A stretch of 64,000 nucleotides of DNA from Escallonia rubra (GCA_033065855.1 JAVXUO010001104.1:186001-250000), one strand, 5' to 3'. Positions 1 through 12,274 are shown, counted from the stretch's first letter. The notes: generated by a model from the sequence alone, not told the origin. Numbers and translations: made by a program.

Positions 1-336
1 AACACCCTTTTTAAGGCTAACGCCTTTCGCCAATTTGATCGCCTTATGCTGCCTTACGCTTATGCAAATCGTCCCTTCTGCACCGACTAGGCATCGCCAA
101 TCACCGACTAGGCGTCACCTGTTCATCGACTAGGCGTTTATGCTTATCTTTCATTCTTTTCAATGGTTTGTTTCCCTCTTTGTTATTGGCGGTAGATTTT
201 AGAAACAGTAGTTTTTTTTTTTCAAACTTCCTTTGTTCTCCCGAGTATTAAGAGCATTTTAGCCATGAAAGGGCTCTGTATTTCCACCTTGCTTCTTCTC
301 CAGTATATTGAGCCAATGACCATAGGAGGGAAAAAC
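1..336. other. Unassigned sequence with three short CGACTAGGC repeats
   Basis: No gene is seen. The 9-mer CGACTAGGC recurs at about 84, 105 and 127 in similar surroundings, so a roughly 21-bp unit is repeated three times. The rest is T-rich and probably belongs to the 5' part of the mariner element that follows. I could not find a terminal inverted repeat here. Confidence 0.4.
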
Positions 337-1613
337 TTGACCAATGACCAACGACAAGCCATTTTTTAAACCTTATTGGAGCAAAGTCAAAATGGAAAGC
401 TGAAAAATGCAGTAGTTCGTGCTACTGCAACAGTTTTCTCCGTGTCAAGCTGCACTATCGGGAGAATATGGCGGCAAGGAAAAGCAAGTTCTTCTATTGG
501 GATTGCAGCTGATGTTTCATCTAAGAAGAAGGGAAGAGTAGGACGTAAACAAATTGATCTCGATATAAGTCGTGTCGCAGATGTTGCACTGCGTAAACGA
601 ACAAATATCAGGTCCCTGGCAGAAGCTTTAAGCGTGCCAAAGTCCTGTTTACATAGGTTGGTAAAGGCCGGACAGATTCGGCGGCATTCAAATGCCATTA
701 AACTGTATTTGACCGAGGAAAATAGGAAATCAAGGTTAGAGTTCTCTATCAATATGCTTGACCCAGCTAGCCTTGATAGTAGTCCAGCTTTTCGAGATAT
801 GCTTGATTTTGTACATGTAGATGAAAAATGGTTTTACATGTCTAAAGTTGCGGAAAAGTATTACCTTCTCCCTCATGAAATTGAGCCTGAACGTTCATGC
901 AAAAGCAAAAAATTTATCACGAAAATCATGTTTCTAGCTGCAGTAGCTCGCCCTCGATTTGATGCATCACGTAATGAAGAATTCTCTGGAAAATTTGGCA
1001 TCTTTCCTTTTATCTTTAAGGAGCCTGCTAAGCGTGGTAGTAAGAATCGTGCAGCGGGAACAATGGAAACTAAACCAATTCTATCAGTCAATAAAGATAC
1101 ATACCGCTCGTTTCTAATTGAGAAAGTCTTGCCTGCAATTCGCTGTAAATGGCCTAGTAGAGTTCACGTACAATTTTTATTCAGCAAGACAATGCTAAGC
1201 CACATATCGAACCTCATGACTCCGAATTTCTGGAAGCAGCATCTAAGGATGGATTTGATATACAACTTACTTATCAACCTCCAAACAGCCCGGACTTCAA
1301 CGTGTTAGATCTTGGTTTCTTTCGAGCAATTCAATCACTTCAATATCAAGAGGCTCCTAATACTGTTGATGAGTTAATTGATGCTGTACATAAATCGTTT
1401 GATAAGTTGCTACCTCGTAGCCTTAGTCATGTTTTCTTAACATTACAACTATGCATGTTGGAGACAATGAAAGTTTGTGGAAGCAATCGTTATAAGATAC
1501 CACATATTGGTAAGGATAGTTTGGAGAGACGAGGAGTCCTGCCTTTCCAGATTTCATGTGAACCGGATCTTTTTAATCAAGCGATTCATCACCTGAATCA
1601 TTTAACAGAGACC
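337..1613 (+). pseudogene. Plant mariner-like (Tc1/mariner, DD39D) transposase, broken
   Basis: Cut-and-paste transposase of the plant mariner-like family. The reading starts near 337 (LTNDQRQAIF), followed by a helix-turn-helix DNA-binding region, the first catalytic Asp in HVDEKWFY (about 814-837), the second in QQDNAKPH (from 1182) and the third in NVLDLGFF (about 1300-1323). Exactly 39 residues separate the second and third Asp, which is the plant DD39D signature. It is disabled: a TAA at 367-369 interrupts the N-terminus, and a frameshift in the T-run near 1173-1177 moves the second half into another frame. All three catalytic Asp survive. C-terminal sequence runs to a stop at 1614-1616. 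Plant family members are usually about 450 residues, so nearly the whole gene is present. Its terminal repeats are not visible nearby; the mariner-type terminus at 7694 could be its far end if the hAT gene was inserted between them (inference). Confidence 0.88.
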
Positions 1614-1616
1614 TAA

Positions 1617-3002
1617 GATCAGCTGCTACTGCTAGCCTCTACTTTTGTTCCCTTCTTTTTGGATATAGTGGTTTAGGCAGATACTTTTGCAATGTATGCT
1701 TTTGAACTCTAATCTTTTTACCAGTTCTATGTATGTATGTTTGTGGTCTTAGTTTCATTTCTCAATTTCTCTAACTTATATATTTTGATAGGGCTCTTGC
1801 TTTTTTTCACTCCTGTCTTTTAGAAACTGTTGGAGTGGTATCTATAATCAACTACAAAAGTATTCAACTGAATTTAATCTTTATTGTGCAACCTTTGATA
1901 GTTGTGTATTTGGTTGGATCTTGGTTGTATAGCGCACAAGGGCATTACGTTAGTATCTTAAAGGTTTCAAAATAAATGAAACTTCATTTAGTACTCACAA
2001 ACTTCATTTAGGCTTCCTCATGAGACAAAATATGGAAAGAAAGTAATAGAAGGTATTTGAGTATGTGGAGTAGGATTTGATATGCTGGGACAAGTATATA
2101 TGTTGAGTCTATTTTTCAGGTATATATGTGGGACAATTATATGTATCCATTTTCATGTCTTGAATAATTTTCAGATTGTTTTCATGGCATATAACGCTGA
2201 TGATGTGTTCTGGTTTGAAACTTGAATTAGTTTGATGGCATTAATAACTCTGAATTCAATGCTTATTAAGCCACAAAAACCTAAGACTGTTACCGGTGTT
2301 CCCAAAAATCTTTGTTCTCCCCCTTCTCCTTTTGCCCCTCTTTGCTCATGGAATGTTATTCGACAATGTGACAGGACCTAAGCTTAAGCCTTTCCTTACT
2401 TCTGTGCTTCTCTTTTGCTAAAGAAGATCAGCATTAAGAACAAGGTAACTTTTCAGCCCATTGTTATCTTTAACCTCTCTTTTATGTTCTAGTTTCAAAA
2501 AAGACCACACAAACTAGGTTGCAAGTTTAGATATGTAGACATTGACTTTAAGTTTTGATTTAGATATTGGTTGTATAGCGCACAAGGGCATTACGTTAGT
2601 ATCCTAAAGGTTTCAAAATAATTGAAACTTCATTTAGTACTCATAAAGTTCATATGCTTACATGTCTAATTTAATTATGCAGGTTGTCTGATCAAACACC
2701 TTATGGATGACTGCTTAGATGCTGTCAAGATTTAGCAAATGCCAAAGTCTCCTTTTGTTGTCACAAGGCAGATGTGTAGCGGGTTGCTTGCCGAGATTTA
2801 GAAAATTTCAGCCCTCAACCTGTGTTTTGTTCACCATTTTAACGAAATGCCTTCTTTTTCTCATGTAATATATGCAAATGCATACCTGCTAGAAGTTGTG
2901 AACATGTTCTATTGCAAGTGACTACATATTTTTTTGCAATATAAACCGTTGTTGTTATTTCTGGAATGCTTCTTTTTTTGCTTTGCAATATACTCTTGGT
3001 TG
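1617..3002. repeat. Non-coding stretch with an 87-bp block present twice
   Basis: No coding sequence is recognised. A block of about 87 bp starting TTGGTTGTATAGCGCACAAG lies at 1921-2007 and again in direct orientation at 2567-2652 with only a few differences. The stretch may be the 3' flank of the mariner gene or the 3' end of the hAT element that follows. Confidence 0.6.
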
Positions 3003-3213
3003 GTGAGGGAAATGAACACTCCATGTGGTTGTTATTTATAGACTAAATGAACACTTGAAAAAGTTGTCCAAGCCACAGTACAGGAGATACTCTATTTACC
3101 AGCAAAAGTGAGGGAAATGAACACTCCAGGTTGTTATTTATGGAGTAAATGAACACTTGAAAGAGTATGTCCAAGCCACTGTATAGGAACTCTACTTACC
3201 AGCAAAAATGAGC
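3003..3213. repeat. Tandem duplication of a 105-bp unit
   Basis: Unit 1 (3003-3107) and unit 2 (3108-3213) both start GTGAGGGAAATGAACACTCC and end near TTACCAGCAAAA. A shorter echo starting GTGAGGGAA follows near 3251. They lie just downstream of the 3' end of the hAT gene on the minus strand. Confidence 0.75.
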
Positions 3214-3484
3214 AAAAGTAAATGTTTTTAAACTTTAAGAACTACAGTTTGGTGAGGGAAGTTACAAGCACCAATTGCCATCATCAAATTTCTCCAGTAT
3301 TGTTAAGGACAAAGTATATGTTGTCAACATTATCCGACAATATTATGGGGCAAAAGAGGAAAGTAGTTGTCATTACCAGCAAAAGTAATTGTTCCAAAAC
3401 GAAATACAGTCAAATCCAAAATACAGTAGAACATATTTGTACACGCAAATGACAACTTGTTAAAGTACTCGATTGGATCTCAGT

Positions 3485-6400
3485 TTAGAAACAATCGTAA
3501 ACAAGGTCATCAAGTGGGATAAAGTTCAAATCCTCGTCCAACAACTGAGCACCAGCAAGCCCATCACCAGCTGTGGCAAACACTAACTCAGCACCACTCT
3601 CTCCATAAGAGAAATCTTCCTCAATGTCACTGTCCTTATTTTGTTCAGCAAATTCTGCTTCTGCTTCCTTACATGATTCCGGATCCGGGGGTTGAGTTTC
3701 ATCGTCATCAAATTCTTTACATGATTCCGGATCCGGGGGTTGAGTTTCATCGTCATCAAATATTGCATATCTCTCTCCGGTCTTGTTCCTTAAACAAGTT
3801 GCCAAGGACCCTGACTCCTCAAATTGTGAGTTAACTTCGGACCATCGAAGGTTTCCAAGAAAATGAAACTTATCTTCAGCAGGCACTAATCCAGTCAGCC
3901 ATTCACTCGATTCATTGACCTCATCGTATGATATAGCGTCATAAGCCCCCGGGCTTGACTGTCTTATTAGAAACCTCTCACGGAGACATTGGTTATACTG
4001 GACAAACACAATATCATTCAACCTCTTTTGCTCAAGTCGGTTAATATTCTTTGAGTGAATCTGAATGTGGCAAGTAACTTAGGTTAGGCATAATCATAAG
4101 CCATATATTAGCACATGTGCAGTTAAGAGAAGTTGTGACTGCAATACTTCATGCATATAGCAAGGTTGTTAGCATGCAGGTAGAATCTAATGTCATGAAA
4201 TATCCAGATTTGAGCAACAAGCCGAAGAAGAAAGAAATGAAACAAGTTTTCAATTGAAAAAACAAAAAGAAACAAGTACTCCATTATGCATCGAGCAAAT
4301 AATTTGCAATATGTAAGCAGCAGCGTGCATCAGGCAGTGTACAAGAAAATAATGCGTAGTTTTGCAATATATCCTACTCATCAGGGACGTTCCTTGGTAA
4401 ACTTAAATACCAATATGCGTAGTTATGCAGGCAGCAGCATCAAGCAGTATACAGGAGCACTTAATAGGCGATTTGGGCAACCCCTACTCAGAGGGAACAC
4501 AAATAAGATGCAAAAAGGAGTCTATAGTACTCAAGTAAAGAAATAACAATGCTAAGGCAAAAATTAATCTTCAATTTGAAAGCATAGAGATAGGACAGAA
4601 AGCTGTCGCAAATTAGCAAATTTTACCAAGCAACTTAACGATTGAAGAACCTTTTATGAGAATATTTTGTGCTTATTTCCATGAGGATGAATGTGGTAGA
4701 AGGATAAATGAAATTGCATGCCTACAATTTCAATAAGATTAAAACATAAAAACTTGAAAGGCTTTGAGCTTACAAGTTCAAAATCGACCCATTTTCTATC
4801 ACCGGCTGATGAAGTGCAACAAAGGCCCAAAATACGCAATGCCATGCGTTTCAATTCTGGAGTTCCATTGCCAAAGGTGTCCCACCATTCAGCTGTTAAG
4901 GACAAAGTGCAATATAGACAGGGTAAGACATTTCATAGTAACGTGAAATTCAGAATATGCGAAAACGAAAAATCAAGTTAGATGATTACTTGGCTGCTTC
5001 TTTGATCTCAATCTTATTGCTGAACCTTTCCCAAACAAATCTCTAGCATTCTTGTAAGAATCTACCTGTGTAAGAATCTCATCTTCCTCATTTGGGCTCC
5101 TTGTCATAATTTCGACACAAGCAAGGAATGCAGCTTCATACTCGCACTCAATTTCTTTCCTATCATAGTAATAGCCTGGGTTAAGGAAGTAGCCAGCACC
5201 ATGAAGAGGTTGATTACACTGTTCAGCCCATCTCTTAGAGACTACCTTCAAGACATTTTCACAATAATTGTGCTTATCACCAAAAAAAGAGCGAATCTCC
5301 TCTGTTGCATATCTAATGGCAGCATAGACGTAGCCCATTGGAGGCTTTTCGTCGCCATGAACTAACCTCAACACTTGAAGCAATGGTTGCCCAACCCTGA
5401 GACCATGACAAATGCCTCTCCAGAAGTTAGAACTTAAGATCAAATTTGAAACTCTTTCTCCATAAGATTTTCTTGACAATGGATTCTGGGTCCATTTTTC
5501 TGAGACAAACCATGCCTTAAGGCTTTGCTTATGCGTGTAAAGCCTTTGAAGAGTTAAGAATGCAGATACAGATTGAGTCAAACCAGCCCTTACCAATTCT
5601 TTACCCCCCGTTTCTTTCCTAATGAATGCAAGGATAAGTTTATGGCTATAAATAAATGAAGTGACTTCTCTTGCATCCATAATAACGGATTTTGTCACTG
5701 GCGTTTCTGAAAAGTCTGTTAAGATAAGGTTGATGCTATGGCTAACGCACGGTGCATAGATCAAGCATTTTCTCTTTTCCATCAGCAATTTGCCAGCTTT
5801 CATATAAGCCTCTCCATTCTGGGAAACAACTTGAACCACATGTTCTTCTCCTATTTCTTCCACCACTTTATCCAACTCCGAATAAAGAAAATTATGATCA
5901 TGAATCTTACAAGACGCATCAATAGACTTCAAGAAAAAAGTTCCACCAGGGCAATTAGCTAAAAAGATTATTATTCTCTTGCCATTGACGTTACCCAAGT
6001 CGTCCAACATAATAGTACAACCATATTTCCTCCATGAGGTTTGTTGTAATAAGAACAACTCCTTCGTGTTTTCAACTTCTTTTCTAAGGCATAGATCCCT
6101 CACCTCGTGATAGGTCGGAGGGCTCAAACCCACCCCATAACGTCCAACAACTTCTAGTGCTTGGGCAAAGCTCTTCAATTTAACTGCATTAAAAGATACC
6201 CCTGCTTGGTACATCCATTTTGCAAAGTGTTGGATGACTATATTTCTTTCCTCAATCTTTTCGAGGTTATGATCATCAACAGTAGTTTGACACTGCACCT
6301 TGGCAGGAGAAAAAGCAACATTTGCATCTACTGAAATCCCTACGCGAGGCAATTTTTTGGATGAAGCCCCACTTGACAATGAATCATCATCCTTCTCAAG

Positions 6401-6655
6401 TCCTTTCCTTTTTTTCTTTTTCATGTACTCTATAATTTCATATTGTATATCATCAGTGGCTAATCCACACTTTCTTGCATCAGTTCCAATCCCAGTAAGA
6501 TGTACCTTCATTCTCCTTATCCCACCATTATATCGATTGCCACATAATTTACATTCAAGACAATTCTTATCGTTTGTCTTTGGCCAAAATGAATACTTCC
6601 AAGCGGGATCACTTGAATCAGGCCGACTGTAAGACATTTCAACACGGCCTGTCAA
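3485..6655 (-). CDS. BED zinc-finger / DUF659 / hAT-dimerisation protein, three exons, second catalytic Asp replaced
   Basis: hAT-superfamily transposase or a gene derived from one. Proposed exons on the minus strand: 6655-4990, 4892-4774, 4060-3485. All splice ends are GT..AG, and the sum is 2361 nt, giving an unbroken 786-residue protein. Domains: BED zinc finger at about residues 18-65 (C35, C38, H52, C63); basic linker; DUF659/RNase-H-like core at about 200-370 with the first Asp in TIMLDDLG (218/219) and the CxxH motif C303/H306; the hAT dimerisation block in exon 2 (EWWDTFGNGTPELKRMAL) continuing into exon 3 (NRLEQKRLNDIVFVQ); and an acidic C-terminal tail. The usual TDN of the second catalytic Asp reads SQN, with Gln279 in its place, and the normal ERNWS of the dimerisation block reads DRKWV. 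Strand transfer is therefore unlikely. It is either a decaying transposase with an accidentally open frame or a captured gene. I did not find terminal repeats. Confidence 0.75.
3669..3764 (-). repeat. 48-bp in-frame duplication in the tail of the hAT gene
   Basis: Two adjacent, essentially identical 48-bp copies (3669-3716 and 3717-3764) add a second 16-residue acidic segment (FDDDETQPPDPESCKE) without breaking the frame. Near-identity suggests a recent event. Confidence 0.9.
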
Positions 6656-7693
6656 AGCCTGTCAAAAACCAAAGTTTTTATCTTTTAATTATAGCAATAA
6701 GTTAAGCCATGTTATTTATAATTATGAAAACAAAGATGACACTTTAAGCATACTATACAAACCTCATTTTCAATCGTATCTCGGTGTGTGAATACACTCA
6801 AAAATCATAGGTCTAATACTCCCTTCAATTATGTGCAATATCATTGACATACCAGATTACATATATGCAGCATAATGTTCACTTTTCCCTTCAATTAAAA
6901 AGGAAATCATTGAAAAAAGAAATCCACTCCCTTGAATGTATGTAAACACCAATTGCAGAAACTTACATGTATGTAAACACCAATTGCAGAAACCAACGTA
7001 AGAATCCCTAAAAGAAAGCCTAAAGATAAATCAAAGAGAAGGACAAACAACATGGTGATAAGAACAATAGAGAGGAGAACCTCACCTGGAAAAGATCATG
7101 AAGGGGAAAAACCCACAATTGCAGAACCCACAGTTCTGCAATTATGGGTTTTGATTTCTGAATTTTTTAGTCGGCACCACGGGTTCCACTTCCACCAAAA
7201 TTGGAATGGTACAACTGGGTAAATTTGTAGGTTTGTGGTAGATGCTACAAAGTGAAAGGTAATCTTGCCATTAGTGATGACGAAGAAGAAAGACGATGGT
7301 GGGTGCTTTGCCGTTGGCGATGACGAAGAAGAAAGATTACAGTGGTGGATGCTCTTGCCGTTCGCGATGACGAAGAAGAAAGATTACGGTGGTGGGTGCT
7401 GTTTCTAGTCCTTCATGGTTGACGGCATTTCCTTGATACTCCGGTTGGCGGTGCAAAATTGCAGGCGACGTTGCTGTCGCCGGTGACGAGGTAGAAAGAC
7501 TGAGAAAGTTTGGAGTATCTGATTTTCATACTTATTTACTGTATTTGGTTTTGTTAAATGATAAAGGTTGTGAATTTATTTTACATAAATTAATGAAAGG
7601 GCAAAGTTGGAAGATTAAGAAAATTTATATCCCAAAATATAAATTATCATTTTTTTTGGGACAGCCAAAAAAGGAAATCTGAGCACTTAAAAA
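6656..7693. other. 5' flank of the hAT gene, with a short palindrome and a minisatellite
   Basis: No gene. CAATTGCAGAACC and its complement form a short palindrome around 7117-7146. Three copies of a 43-47-bp unit starting GATGACGAAGAAGAAAGA begin at 7276, 7319 and 7366. The sequence is otherwise AT-rich and may include the promoter and 5' end of the hAT element. Confidence 0.5.
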
Positions 7694-7708
7694 GGGACGG
7701 AGGGAGTA
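7694..7708. repeat. Mariner/Stowaway-type terminal inverted repeat with TA
   Basis: GGGACGGAGGGAG followed by TA is the classic outer end of plant mariner-like elements and Stowaway MITEs, and the preceding 60 bp (GGGACAGCC..., GAGCACTTAAAAA) also resemble such subterminal sequence. The opposite end was not found. It may be the far end of the mariner element whose gene lies at 337-1613, or a separate MITE. Confidence 0.6.
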
Positions 7709-10038
7709 ACACTTAGTGAGATGTAGGTGGCGAGTGAAAAATGTATGCTACATCAAGGGATCAAGGGATTTAGGGTTTATCCCGTTTTATATGAGTGGTT
7801 AGATAACTAGGGTTAGTAAAAAATAACTAGGACTATGTAAAAATATAGATATGTTATATTATATGCGGTTGATTCGGTTTATGCGGTTTCAAAAAAATCC
7901 GAACCGAACCGATCGAACAGAATCTACAGTTTGGGAAAAGAAAAAAAAACCGATTGATTTTTAGATCGGTTTAGAAATAGATGGATTGGTTGGTTCGATT
8001 TTCACGGTTGGATCAGTTTCAACGGTTTAAATGCTCACCCCTACCGATAAGGGTGACAGGACTGTTGGTGGGGATATGTTTGTGGGGTGGGATCCCTTAG
8101 TGATGGTGGGATCAGTTAGGGTTGTTCGATTTGTGGTGGTAGTAGTGGCTTTGTGATTGGTTTGTGTTAGTTTATTTGTGGTAGTGAGATCATCTGGTGG
8201 TTCCCAGTCTTTGATGGTGGCCGAGTTTCTTGTGGTGGTGGTGGTGGGTTTGTGGTGGGTGTTATGGTTTATTAGGTAGGGTTTTGAATTGGTACTTTTG
8301 AAAAGTATTCAAAATTTCTAAAAGTTCGTTACATATGTAAGGAGAATAAAATCATTTTAACCAAAAGTTTAACATCATCCACCAAAATCTAACGGCCAAG
8401 GTGTCAATGTAATTTTTCTGCAAAGAGGTGTAGCGAGTGTATTAAGACACAAATTCAGAAATATCGAGTGTAATTTACTCCACGATTTTCTAATTGCCAT
8501 TTATAGTCACCAAAAAACTCCATAAAATGAGAAGGCCCTCTCTAGCAAGTCTTTTGAACTAACAGGTCGGAAAAGAAAAGGTCTAACAATTTTCACAAAT
8601 AGTTTTGACGGCCAGAAATTTTCATCCACTTAGATCAAGAAGTAAACAAGAAACGAAAAACACTTACGACAGAGATTGAATTTCATTTGCATTCGTAATT
8701 TGAAAAATTAAAAACAAAAACTTGGCAACAACACTATAGAATGAGGCCTAAGTTTCTTGCCTACCACAGGATTCGGACTTACAAGTTTGACAGATTATCG
8801 TGTTAAAATGCTACGTGAATGCGCGCACAGCGCGCCCCTCAGAGAAATAAAGTCATCCATTCCTCTCTAATAGTTTGAACACATTAAACAAAACAAGAAT
8901 TTGCAACTTGTCTCCACCAAAACTACTTTGAACATTTACTATCACACAAAATACTACTGTAGTTCTCAACTTTGAAGATTTCTTCGAAGTCAATCTCCAA
9001 TGACAACCTCCTCTCTGACTTGGGTGCCAAATAAAATAAAAAGGCATAGCATCCAAGGGTGAGAAATATTTTGGCAGTTGTAGGAGGGTAATTATAACTC
9101 TCTATATACTGACAATTGATGGTCGTCAAATTATATTTTTGGTAACTATATATTAGTCAGTGACGTGAAAAAAGTACTAGAAAAAATGATCGTTGAAAAT
9201 CTTAAGAAAAGTGTCTGTTTTTGTTCAGTGATCATGAGGTGTTGTTAAAATTTAGAGTTCATTACTCGGTTGATCACTGTAATAGTAGACAAATTTAACT
9301 TTGGTCACATGGATTTGAGTCAAAGTGACCACTTCATTCCGTCAATCTGTCTATGCCCTTATCCCGTTAAGTGCCTTTTAGTCGGTGTATATCCGTCAGT
9401 GTACACTCTTTTTTTCCATCTTTCCCTATTTCCCTCCATTTCTTCTCTTTTATCTCCAACCACCACAACATTGCCTATTCGCCATCACCAACCTCAAGAT
9501 AGCCACTGCCACACCACCTGCCTCAAGTTCGTCATGACCATGTTCTAGATCCTATCATGGGATTCTAGCGCCACCACACCATGACCATTTCATGGTTTTT
9601 TTTCTTTTTTGCGTGAAAGGTCAAGTTGTATTATCAAACATGAGATTCTAGCAATAAACACTACTTACAGTCTAAAACTGCAGAAAAACACAGTCTGTTT
9701 CGATTTTGGTTTATCTATATGAGGTTAGTCCATATCATTTTTGAGTTAGAAGTAAGGTGGAGAAATTTTTTATGAAAAGAACTTCATAGGTAGAGGTTCG
9801 GGCATTAAGCTTTGGCACAATATAATGCCTGTGATATTTTGTGAATCTTGTTTATCGGTCAATGCCTTACCTCTTACTATCTGTATTAACTTCTTTTTTT
9901 CTCTTTTGTTCCCATTGCCTTTAGCCATCATTTATCAGACAGTAATTAACTATTTTGCTTTAGGTTAATACCGCTTATGTTCTTGAATTTAGGAATAAAT
10001 TATGGCGAATGACACACTTTAGCGTTTATTTCACTTAT
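7709..10038. other. No gene seen; possible decayed MITE around 7.73-8.05 kb
   Basis: About 7850-8045 is rich in CGGTTCGGTT-like motifs on both strands and ends in GCTCACCCCTA, which resembles the outer end of a small hAT-type non-autonomous element; the other end is unclear. From 8050 to 8280 the DNA is rich in GGT/GTGG. The remainder is AT-rich with no frame or exon that I could support. Confidence 0.35.
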
Positions 10039-10047
10039 GTTCATTAA

Positions 10048-11476
10048 GGGTTAATTACAAAACTATCTCCCTGTGGTTTACACGTTTTTGCACTTTGCTC
10101 CCCGTATTTACAACTTATGCAATAATGTCACCTGAGGTTGACAAAACCATTGCAAACAACTCCAAAATTGGATGTCCGTTCAATTTTGGACGTTAAGTCC
10201 GCATGTGCGGTGCACATGCCATTTTTGGCATGGGCAAATATGTAATTTTCCCTGCGCCATCTTCCCTTTCTTGTCGTCAAGCTCCCCAACCTTGCCCAAG
10301 AGTCACAGCCGACCATGGACCACCTACAGCCGCCGTAGCCACCAAGGGGTCATCCATAATCCCACATAACCGTAAAAACCAAACAGTGGGGCAATGCCGC
10401 CACAACCACGGCCACTGCACTTGGCCGCACGGCCATCGCAAAGCTGTCGAAGCAGCCCGAACAACATCCAAAAAAAAAAACCCACCACAGATTCATCCAA
10501 CAGAGTTGCACAACCATCGCCAACGGAGCCGCGGACACCACAAACCGCTGACCACCGTCACAAAGCTGTCGGAGCAGCAATAACGTCTTAGCAAAAAAAA
10601 AAGGGGGAGAGAGAAACAAAAGATGAAGAAGCTAGGCAGCGCCTCAATGAGATCCCGCGATAACTTATAATATCCTATAGGGCTGTCAGCATCACCCATC
10701 TTGGGGGCCATTTCTTCCCAACCCAGCTTTAATAGGTTCTATTGAATTTAAAGCACCTAAAGTATAATCTAGAAGGCATTTGTGAATTTCCACTACATAG
10801 CTTTGATCCCAAAGGAAATACCCAATTAAGAGAGGCGACATGAGTTGCGGTTCCAGAGTGCTGAATCGGTTTAGGATTCCGCCGGGGGTAGCCTCAGTAA
10901 TCTCATAAATCTCTGGGTAGGAGTAGTAACAACGCCAGTTATAGGACTTCCATGATCAATCAATAGTTGGGGCCCGAGAATAGTGCTAAAAAAGGCAGCT
11001 GATCCAACACAAAGGCACAGAATCATCCTTCTCGCACCATCGGTCACAGAGAATCATCTTCTGATCTCCATCTAGATCACCGGCCGTGGGTCAGAATCCT
11101 AGTGCCGCCGCCGTGGCGTGTCTTCCAGCAAAGCGTTGTCCAGCTCCTGATCTATGCCACCGCGCTCATGAGGAGAGCACCGGCTGGTGGTTGTGGGTTT
11201 CCAGTGGATTGGAGGACATGCTGACAGCTTGTGGTGGTGGGGAGGATGCGTGTGTGTGTGTAAGAGAGAGATATGAACAGAGTGAGAGAGAGATGAACAC
11301 AGTGAGAAATGGAAGATGGGGGTAAAGAAAAACGTCCAAAATTGAACGGACATCCAATTTTGGAGCTGTTTGCAATGATTTTGTCAACCTTAAGAGATAC
11401 TATTACAAAAGTTGTAAACACATGGAGTAAAGTGCAAAAATGTGTAAATCACATGAGATAATTTTGTAATTAACCC
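10048..11476. mobile_element. Mutator-like non-autonomous element with ~145-bp inverted repeats and a perfect 9-bp target duplication
   Basis: The ends GGGTTAATTACAAAACTATC (left) and the complement of GATAATTTTGTAATTAACCC (right) open inverted repeats of about 145 bp that run inward to TCCAAAATTGGATGTCCGTT. GTTCATTAA lies directly outside both ends (10039-10047 and 11477-11485). Long inverted repeats with a 9-bp duplication are diagnostic of Mutator-like elements. The interior has no transposase. It is GC-rich with proline-rich frames, which could be captured host DNA (Pack-MULE style); one frame on the minus strand is open for about 85 codons (10695-10953) but I do not recognise it. Confidence 0.88.
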
Positions 11477-11485
11477 GTTCATTAA

Positions 11486-11546
11486 CCATAATAGAAATGG
11501 CGTTAGAATTTTGTGTTAAAGAACATAAATGCCCTCTAGACCAAAC

Positions 11547-11581
<35 letters not shown>

Positions 11582-12182
11582 AGCCTCAGCAACAACTGAT
11601 TACCATGTAGACCCAATACATACGCGCACACGAGCACCCGCGCGCACACATAGACACACACTCCAACCAATCGGTCTGCCTCCACCACCATCAACCCATC
11701 GTCTTACCTTTACCCACAGCAATCACCACACCCACAACCATCTTGGCAATAAGTCACGGTAGTGGGTCGTGACGGCGAGTCGCAACAGTGGCTCGCAATG
11801 GGTCGTGGCAACAAATTGCGACAATTGTTCATGACAGTGGGTCACAGCGGTGGCTTGAGGCGGTGGATTTGTGGACAACGAGGATCGTAGTAATGAAGCT
11901 CGTAATTGGTTCATTTGCTGGTGGAAAGTGCTATTTTGAGAAAAGAGGGTCTGGTTCAATGGAAGGCGTAGATGTGGTTGGTGGTTGGTGGCTGGTAGTT
12001 TGGTGTTGGGGTGGTGCTACGGTGGTTGTTAGTGGTGGAGAACAGTGGTGGTGTTGGGTGGTGTGGAGGTTGCGGTTGGTGGTCTTCGGATGGTGCGATT
12101 GTGGTGCGGCAATGGTGTTGAGGTGGTTGTAGTTAAGTGGGAAACGACAGAAAGAAAGAGAGAGTAGAGAGGAAATGCGAAG

Positions 12183-12213
<31 letters not shown>

Positions 12214-12274
12214 CGCGTATAAATAAGCATTTAGTGTGCATTAGGGTTATTATTGACATTTTTAAAATACAAAA
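11486..12274. other. Low-complexity stretch between two Mutator-like elements
   Basis: Contains a CT run (about 11551-11577), GTGG-rich sequence and a TA/CA run (about 12185-12215). The DNA flanking the neighbouring element (about 9990-10047 and 12210-12260) shows weak inverted similarity, so an older element may have been split by that insertion. No gene is supported. Confidence 0.4.

Noticed and set aside
8810-8850. GCGCGCACAGCGCGCC hairpin as another Helitron 3' end
   Set aside because: No CTAG follows at the expected distance.
10620-11000. An insert of plastid or mitochondrial DNA
   Set aside because: The composition differs from its surroundings, but I could not match it to any organelle gene; kept only as a possible captured fragment.
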